The notes under the pieces: generated by a model
Told to the model about the DNA's origin: nothing
What the model saw: the letters and a program-made list of their open reading frames with translations, nothing else
Databases searched by the model: none
Part shown: one piece after another, positions 57,205 to 64,000 of the stretch
How the letters are laid out: every line of letters starts with the position of its first letter
Position numbering within the stretch: position 1 is the first letter of the stretch
NCBI RefSeq assembly: GCF_042453785.1
Contig: NC_091677.1
Span: 30,115,001 to 30,179,000 of the forward strand
From: Malus domestica
Taxonomy: Eukaryota; Streptophyta; Magnoliopsida; Rosales; Rosaceae
Length of the DNA stretch: 64,000 bases
Reading direction: 5' to 3'
Made by a program: the position numbers and the translations under genes

Positions 57205-57420
57205 ATGAGTTCTTCAGGATTCAAGTGGGGTTTCCTAAAACTTCCTTTTCGTGAGAAAAAGAGTTTTCATCAGATAACTACTATCTCCAACACCTTTGGT
57301 CAAACACCCTGCTATCCCCAACACCCTTGGTCAGGCGGTTTCCTTATGAAGGTTTGCCTTCATGCTTGTTGCCATGATAAGTCAGGCTTCACCATCATAT
57401 ATGGTGATGACTTTGTCTGA
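57205..57420 (+). other. Antisense ORF in the Tat element 3' region
   Basis: On the plus strand, opposite to pol, a TATA-like cctataaattc (about 57109) is followed by an ORF from ATG 57205 (MSSSGFKWGFLKLPF) to 57420. Family knowledge: some Tat elements carry extra antisense ORFs between pol and the 3' LTR, of unknown role. It may be a remnant of one, or chance. Confidence 0.35.
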
Positions 57421-57674
57421 TGACCCTCTACCAAGCTCATCTTGGCCGCACAACCTGATCACCTGATCGGATTCTATCCATGAAGACAACGAAAAACCAG
57501 CCGAAACACCGTTGCATCCAGAAAGAAACACACGTAGCATATCAGAATTGAATCTGTTGTAAATTTCACCAATTTGTCGAAATGAAATAAACATTATTTT
57601 AGCAACTTTTTGTCTTTCTGTCTTCTTGAATGATCGATGAACATACACTGCACTTTGGTACCCCGAAGCCTGCT

Positions 57675-60600
57675 TTACCTTGCATCCTCTTCAATATAAC
57701 AATCTCTAACATCCCATAATGTAGGACAATACTTTTTCAAGAATTTAACATTAATGGGATGTTTCTGCCAATTTCCTTCGAGGTCCGCCAAGTAGTATCC
57801 TCCCTTGTCTAATACTCGACTAATCATGAAAGGACCTTCCCATGTCGGGCTCCATTTTCCAAAGCCCCTAAGCTGAGCTCCTAGGGGAAGGACTGTCTTC
57901 CACACCAAATCTCCTTCCTTGAAAGACTTTATCTTCACCTTTTTGTTATAAGCTCGGGCAACAACTTTCTTCCCTTCCTGAATCTGGTTCAAGGCTTCAA
58001 TTCGGGCTACATCTAAGTTTTCAATCCCTTGACACATGGCTTCGATGTACCCTTCACTGTGTAACCCAAACTGATTTTGAATTCTGACCGAACTTACATT
58101 GATCTCCATGGGAAGCACTGCATCTTGCCCAAAAGTTAAAGCATAAGGAGTTGTCCCTGTTCCTACCCTCTTAGAAGTTCTGTATGCCCACAAAGTATTC
58201 CCCAGCTTTTCATGCCACTTTTCCGGACTATCTATCACTATTCTTTTGATAATGTTTACCAAAATCTTGTTGCTGGATTCTGCCTGGCCATTTGACTGTG
58301 GGTAATAAGGACTGGACTGGATCATCTTTATTTTGTATTTGCTTGCAAACTCTTCAACTTCTTTTGAAATAAAAGATGGCCCATGATCCGTTACTATAGT
58401 TTCGAGCACCCCAAATCTATACAGAATCTTGGTCTTAATAAAATTCTTGACTGCAGCTGAGGTTATGGATTTTACTGCCGAGGCCTCTACCTGTTTGGTG
58501 AAGTAATCCGTTGCTACAATTATGAAAGTGTACCCCTTGCTAGAAGCTGGATAAATCTGCCCGATGAAGTCCATTGCCCATCATTTGAAGGGCCAAGGCT
58601 TGACCACTGGATTTAAAGGCACTGAAGGCACATGTTGGAGGGGACTGTGCCTTTGACATTCTTCACATCCTCGGGCATAGGACTTGCAATCTTTTTCCAT
58701 GTCGGGCCAGAAATAACCATACCTTCTAAGCAACCACCTAATCTTCGTTCCAGCCTAATGTGCTCCGCATACTCCTTCATGTACTTCGACCATTACTCTC
58801 ATGGATTCCTCTTGGCCTAAGCATTTCAATAGTAACCCGTCTGGAGTTTTCCTTAGCAGGTCCTTCGCCCATAAGACATACTTGGTTGCTCGCTGTCTAT
58901 TCTTCTTGCTTGTGGGTGAAGAGGAATCTTTTAAATGATGGATGATGGGCGACCTCCAATCTTCTATCTCAGTTTCTAGAACCATTACATCCAGACTAAA
59001 TCCTCTTTCCAGGATAGAAGGAAGGTTTCTTCTTTGAATCTCGACATCCACCCCATATTTTCTTTCCTGTACTGGCACGCCTGAGGCTAATTGCGCCATC
59101 TTGTTGGCCGCTAGGTTGGATCCCCTGGGAACATGATTAACTGATATCTCAGAATCCCAATAACTCAGCAATTGCGTAGCCGCCAAATAATACCCCGCCA
59201 TGGTGATATGTCTGCACTTGAACTCCCAATTTAGCTGGTTTATTACTAACTTTGAATCACCAAAGACCTCTACCTCCATTGCCCCTAGATCCATCAAGAT
59301 TTCCAAACCAATTATTAAGGCTTCATACTCTGCCCGATTGTTAGTGTTCCCTTGGTAATCTAGGAGAAATGAGTAATAATGATAAATCCTTTGAGGGTTG
59401 ACAATTACAATCCCAGCTCTTGAAGCCTCTGAGTGTAGGAAACAGCAAAATACAGCTTCCAAGGAGTAATTCAGAGACCAGTCACTCTTCTTATCTCTTG
59501 CTGGACCCACTCATCTTTGCCCGAGATATCTTTGCTTGGCAGGATCCAAACACTAGTAACTTCCAGGGTTCCCGGGATATTGATTATCTCATCTTGAAAC
59601 TCTTGATGCTCTGCCAAGAAGTCAGCAATTACTTGGCCTTTGACCACCCTTTGGGGTACATATTGAAAACTGAACTTTGATAATGCTAGAATCCACTTCC
59701 CAATCCTTCCTATTAGCATTGGCTTTGACAACATGTACTTTATCACATCTGTCTTGGCGATGATGTGCATGTGACAAGTTAACATGTGATGCCTCAGCTT
59801 ACTGGCAGTAAAATATAGAGCTAAGCACAATCTCTCTACTGGGGAATATCTTGTTTCTACCTCGGTCAGAATTCTACTGAGGTAGTACACCGCCTGCTCT
59901 TTCCCGCCTTCATTGTTTTGAGCTAGCAAACTCCTGATTGATTTCTCTGAAGCAGATATATATAGCTTTAAGGGTTTTCCCCTTTGAGGTGGTACCAATA
60001 CTGGTGAAGAAGTCAAATAGGCTTTGATGCTGTCGAAAGCCTTTTGGTGTGGTGGTTCCCACTCGAAATTTTCTTTATCCTTCAATCTTAGCAAAGGAGT
60101 CAGCGGCTGGATCTTGCCTGCTAAATTGGCAATGAATCTTCTCAAGAAATTAATTTTGCCTAGCAGCCTTTGAAGTTGCACTTTGTTGGTGGGTGAAAGC
60201 GACTCCATTATTGCCCAAGATTTGTTTTTATCCACTTCTACATGTCTTTGATGAACCAGGAATCCCAAGAAGTTGTTCGCTCTTACTCCAAACACCCATT
60301 TCTTTGGATTCATCTTCAGCTTGTGGATCCTCATTCTTGTCAATGCTTGCCTGAGGTCTATCAGATACTGCTCATCTGTTTTGGATTTCACCACGATGTC
60401 ATCGATATACACCTCCATGTTCTGGCCAATCAAATCATGAAATATGGCATTCATTGCCCTTTGGTAGGTTGCGCCATCGTTCTTGAGCCTGAATGGCATG
60501 ACCAGATATTCATATGCCCCCACATGCCCGGGACACCTAAAAGCTGTTTTATGTATATCTTCCGAGGCCATCTTTATCTGATTATACCCGACATTTCCAT

Positions 60601-61820
60601 CCATAAAAGATTAGACTTTTTGTTTTGCTACTGCATCTATGGATAGATCAGTCATGGGCATGGGATACTCATCTTTTGGTGTAACGCCATTAATATTTCT
60701 GTAATCAACGCAACATCGTACTGCTTTTGTTATGACTTTTAAAACGGGTACAATGTTGGCTAACCATTCTACATATTTGGCTGGCCTGATAAATCCAGCT
60801 TTTACTAGCCTCTCAATCTCTTCTTTGACATTCTCTTCTATCTCATTTGATATCCTTCGCGGTGCTTGCTTAACAGGTTTATATCCCTCCTTGATGGGCA
60901 TTCTGTGTTCCACCAAGGTTGAATCTAAACCTGGCATCTCAATATAATGCCAAGCAAAACAATCTCTAAATTCTTGCAAAAGATAGATAATCTTTGCCCG
61001 ATCATTAGTCTCTAATAAACCACTGATTTGTATTGGTCTTGGATCTTCCTCTGTCCCTAGATCAATAACTTCCAAAGGATCCTGAACTTCCGGTGATGGC
61101 TTATCAGGTTCTGCACACAAAAATTCGACTAACTCCGGGTTCTCAGGCAAGTCGTCTGGCCCATCTAGGTCATATATGCACTCGGCCATTTGGATGGCCC
61201 TCTCCAATTCTTCCCTACAAGATTCCTCCCTGCTTTTATCCTGGCTGGTCGAAGCTCCTAGCTGCCATTCCTGCTATTCTTTGTCTAAGAGCTCCCTTTC
61301 TTGCCTTCTTCCTTTCCCATACACCAACAGTCTTTTAATCAGGGACCTGACTGCCATTACCTGATCCTTCATTTTTTGTTCTGTCATTGATGGTGTAGGG
61401 GCGTTGGGACGATACAAGGTCTATCCCACTCCTCTCTAGTAAGGAACATTCCTTGTTCTGGAAGCTTTCGGGCCGTCATCTTGGTAGGGCGGCCGTTCTC
61501 ATCTGCTCCTGAACATTTCAAAATTCCTACGTTAGGATTGTAGAAGCTAGCTTCCGCAACATTGGCTGTGGGGAGAAATGGTCGTGATTCGGCCTCTACC
61601 ATCTCCCAAAAGCCTAGTCCCTCTGTGCCTGCCTCATGATAAACAGCCACTTGCTGATGTAGAGTGGAGGGTATGGCAAGACTTTGGTGGATCCAATCCC
61701 TTCCAAGTAAGGCTCCATAGGTGGAAGTGCAATCTACCACAAAGAATGCCAGCATGATCTGTTTAGACCCTAAATCCACTTCTAAAGGCAATATCCCATG
61801 AGTCTTGGTGATAGCGCCCG
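57675..61820 (-). pseudogene. Tat-lineage pol: protease, RT, RNase H, second RNase H, integrase; broken
   Basis: The order on the minus strand is: protease remnant (61820-61384, YGALLGRDWIH); reverse transcriptase (61207-59471; CVDYRNINGVTPKDEYPMP, YIDDIVVKS near 60400); RNase H; an additional archaeal-type RNase H (59510-58755; NNRAEYEALIIGLE, VFGDSKLVINQL); integrase with HHCC finger (CEECQRH) and DDE core (VATDYFTK, VTDHGPSF, GQAESSN) to the stop at 57675. In-frame stops lie near 60611, 58757 and 58577, and a frameshift lies near 59490 between the two RNase H parts. Family knowledge: the second RNase H is a Tat hallmark. It is not functional. Confidence 0.9.
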
Positions 61821-62295
61821 TTAGTTTACGTGTAAGGGCTTACCAACAAGAAAAGACATACAGATTTTAATGGCCTAAAAAACTAGATCGTGCCCGTTCA
61901 TCTAACTCCCCACCTACCCATCACCTACGGTTTAGAAGGCTCTCTATAAGGGTTGTTTACTTTTAATTAAGTAGTTGAAAAAGGGCCTAACAACCATAGT
62001 TTAGACAACCATGCTGTTGCACTAACAACCATAGCTCAACGGTCGCTATATTAAAGCCTTCTTTGATATCTAAAATTAAATTGAAATAGATAAACCGCTA
62101 AATTAAGGTAAAAATTATGTTAGCCTACAAACGTTGAAGATCAATTAATCATAAAGAAAACTTATGAGTTTCAATCTCTCGATAATGTAGGATTACAAGA
62201 GATGAATTTCCTTCATAGCTAATCCTCTCTAATTCCTTCCAAATAAAAAGTATAACTATAGTCTCATTTTTTTTTAATTATCTGAGTAGAAATTG
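61821..62295. repeat. Receptor-kinase segmental duplication, copy 3 fragment
   Basis: This matches 45407-46100 in copy 2 (without its MITE) and, from about 61903, copy 1 from 261. It is the non-coding flank beyond the S-domain kinase stop codon. The left end joins the truncated Tat element and the right end is cut by the LINE at 62296, within tagaaattg. Confidence 0.9.
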
Positions 62296-64000
62296 AACTC
62301 CGCCTATGTCTTACATGGCCGGTCCCAAGCCCGGATAAAGGAGGAGGGGGAGGGCGTCAGGTAGTCGACAGCCGGCACTCCATGATCACGTCGAATCCTT
62401 ATGAAAATGAATCCAAAACAAAATCGCGCTAAAGCTAGGGCGTCACCCGTAAGTGGCGCGCTGTGTGGCCCGAGCACAGTGATAAGTGAGCAAGGGTCGC
62501 TGTATCTCCATCGGCACCCGGATGCAGTGTTAAATGAGCAAGGGGGCCATAGAAACTTCTTTTCGAACGACTCCACTCAAAGTTGTTTGGGAGCATATGC
62601 TCCTATCAACTTTACCCGGGACACACAAAAGAAGTACTTTGATCCTATTAGACGGGGGAGGGTGAAGAAGCTAGGACAGAAGGGTAGAGTTCAAGAGAGC
62701 AAAATGCGTTTAGGAACGTGGAATATAGGAACCTTAACGGGAAAATCTATGGAAGTAGTGGAAGTTATGGTGAGGAGAAGGATAAATATTATGTGCCTAC
62801 AAGAAACTAAGTGGGTTGGTAGTAAGGCAAAGGATCTAGAAAACTCAGGGTTTAAACTTTGGTATTCGGGCACAAATAGAACGAGAAACGGTGTTGGCAT
62901 CATCGTGGACAAGACCTTGGTACAAGATGTTGTAGATGTCAAGAGGGTAGGAGATAGAATCATGGCAATCAAGATTGTAATAGGACAAGAACTTATCAAT
63001 GTGATTAGTGCGTACGCACCTCAAGTAGGGTTGGATACGAGTTCGAAGGAGAAATTTTGGGAAGATCTTGGAGACTTGGTGCAAGGAATTGCTCAGACGG
63101 AGAAGTTATTTATAGGAGGAGATTTAAATGGACACGTGGGCAGGGAGACAGGCAACTATGGAGGTTTTCATGGTGGCCATGGTTTTGGGGAGAGAAACGA
63201 GGATGGGGAAGCTATCTTGGATTTTGCAATGGCATATGATCTCTTCTTAGCCAACACCTTCTTTAAGAAGAGAGAAGAACATGTGATCACCTACAAGAGT
63301 GGGTCGTCAAAAACACAAATAGATTTTCTTCTAATGAGGAAAGGGGATCGTATAACTTGTAAGGATTGCAAAGTTATACCAGGAGAGAGCGTGGCTAATC
63401 AACATCGCTTGTTGGTGATGGATGTACATATCAAAAGAGTAAGACAAAAGAACAAGACTTGGAAGTGCCCAAGGACTAGATGGTGGAATCTAAAAGAAGA
63501 AAAACAAGTCATTTTCAAAGAGAAGGTAATCACCCAATGTGTGTGGGATAGAGAGGGGGAAGCTAGCCAAATGTGGGATTCCATGGCTAGTTGTATCCGA
63601 AAAGTAGCAAAAGAGGTATTAGGAGAGTCCAAGGGCTTTGCCCCACACCAAAAGGAATCTTGGTGGTGGAATGAGGAGGTACAAACAAAGGTGAAGGCTA
63701 AGAAGGAATGTTGTAAAGCCTTATACAAGGAGAGGACCGATGAAAATGGTGAAAGGTATAGAAAAGCGAAGCAAGAGGCGAAGAAAGCTGTCAGAGAAGC
63801 TAAGTTAGCGGCTTACGACGATATGTATAAACGACTAGATACCAAAGAAGGAGAGTTGGATATCTATAAACTATCTAGAGCAAGGGAAAAGAAGACAAGG
63901 GACCTAAACCAAGTGAGGTGCATCAAGGATGAGGATGGAAAGGTTCTTGCTACAGAGAACGCGGTTAAAGACAGATGGAGAGGTTATTTTCATAATCTTT
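62296..64000 (+). mobile_element. 5' part of an RTE-type LINE, running off the window
   Basis: A 5' leader (about 62296-62703; catggccggtcccaagcccg, gtcgacagccggcactcc) precedes the ORF. The last bases (gctacagagaacgcggttaa to cataatcttt) are the sequence with which the truncated LINE at 25421 begins. The insertion interrupts receptor block copy 3. The 3' end and target duplication lie outside the window. Confidence 0.85.
62704..64000 (+). CDS. RTE LINE ORF, endonuclease domain, open to the window edge
   Basis: From ATG 62704 the plus strand is open without a stop to base 64000 (432 codons). The reading is an apurinic-type (EEP) endonuclease: LGTWNIGTLTG, INIMCLQETKW (catalytic Glu), VISAYAPQV, FIGGDLNGHVGRETG (Asp/Asn pair), TYKSGSSKTQIDFLL and ANQHRLLVMDV (terminal His). 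A charged linker follows toward the reverse transcriptase. Family knowledge: the endonuclease nicks target DNA to prime reverse transcription. Since nothing is broken here, this copy may be young, but the reverse transcriptase is not in view. The ORF has no stop in the window, so ordinary ORF calling misses it. Confidence 0.9.
   Translation, partial: MRLGTWNIGTLTGKSMEVVEVMVRRRINIMCLQETKWVGSKAKDLENSGFKLWYSGTNRTRNGVGIIVDKTLVQDVVDVKRVGDRIMAIKIVIGQELINVISAYAPQVGLDTSSKEKFWEDLGDLVQGIAQTEKLFIGGDLNGHVGRETGNYGGFHGGHGFGERNEDGEAILDFAMAYDLFLANTFFKKREEHVITYKSGSSKTQIDFLLMRKGDRITCKDCKVIPGESVANQHRLLVMDVHIKRVRQKNKTWKCPRTRWWNLKEEKQVIFKEKVITQCVWDREGEASQMWDSMASCIRKVAKEVLGESKGFAPHQKESWWWNEEVQTKVKAKKECCKALYKERTDENGERYRKAKQEAKKAVREAKLAAYDDMYKRLDTKEGELDIYKLSRAREKKTRDLNQVRCIKDEDGKVLATENAVKDRWRGYFHNL

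Larger units (their letters stand above)
55472..61820 (-). mobile_element. Ty3 Tat-lineage retrotransposon, 5' truncated
   Basis: The left border (tgttcgtggctgg; CA terminus on the minus strand) cuts an LRK10L ectodomain exon at 55471. Pol reads leftwards from the right border at 61820, where the element is cut inside the protease and joined to receptor block copy 3. Gag and the 5' LTR are absent. Two RNase H domains and a long 3' region place it in the Tat group. The inner edge of the 3' LTR could not be fixed. Confidence 0.85.

Noticed and set aside
61093..61364. Plus-strand ORFs opposite the Tat pol gene
   Set aside because: Shadows of the minus-strand polyprotein.
62304..62576. Minus-strand ORF in the LINE leader
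   Set aside because: Antisense to a known LINE leader, with no recognisable protein.

Overview
The window is plant nuclear DNA, very probably from a woody eudicot. The reasons are split receptor-kinase exons with GT/AG borders, Ty1/copia, Ty3/Tat, RTE-type LINE, SINE, TRIM, hAT and MULE-type elements, and AT-rich introns. From memory the LINE, SINE and LARD-like families look like those of the apple/pear group (Rosaceae); that is an inference I could not search. No CRISPR array, rRNA or tRNA gene was found.

The host genes form a minus-strand cluster of receptor-like kinases of the LRK10L/WAK-like type (GUB_WAK_bind plus WAK_assoc ectodomain). Ectodomain exons lie at 3759-4509, 7936-8716 (premature stop), 34673-40500 (split by a copia element), 43409-44192, 50223-50964, 52029-52745 (fragment) and about 55143-55471 (truncated). 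Only the last is still joined to its own transmembrane and kinase exons (53186-55471), and that gene is broken. The exons at 3759-4509 and 50223-50964 are instead followed, on the same strand, by intact transmembrane and kinase exons of an S-domain (G-type lectin) receptor kinase whose lectin/PAN part has decayed. Splice phase and total length fit a fused receptor in both copies. This is the most interesting candidate in the window.

Layout. 1-260: end of an LTR. 261-4510: receptor block, copy 1. 4511-7935: mostly intergenic, with two MITE/SINE insertions. 7936-8716: broken ectodomain exon. 8784-19778: copia element carrying two hAT elements. 21391-24705: RPA70-like gene with a suspected frameshift. 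25421-32094: RTE LINE with a LARD-like, repeat-rich element inside. 32107-34600: exon fragments, one PYD1-like. 34673-40500: ectodomain exon split by a second copia. 40869-41148: TRIM. 43409-44192: intact ectodomain exon. 45407-50966: receptor block copy 2, with a MULE-type MITE and a hAT element. 51282-52745: MITE, TRIM remnant and ectodomain fragment with a solo LTR. 53186-55471: LRK10L-type receptor kinase pseudogene with a hAT MITE in an exon. 55472-61820: truncated Tat-lineage Ty3 element with two RNase H domains. 61821-62295: fragment of receptor block copy 3. 62296-64000: 5' part of a LINE whose endonuclease ORF is open to the window edge.

Many insertions are bounded by exact target-site duplications (8 bp for hAT, 9 bp for the MULE-like MITEs, 5 bp for LTR elements, 13 bp for the LINE), so their order of arrival can be read: copia before its two hATs, block duplication before the hAT in copy 2. 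The duplicated receptor blocks supply empty sites for comparison.
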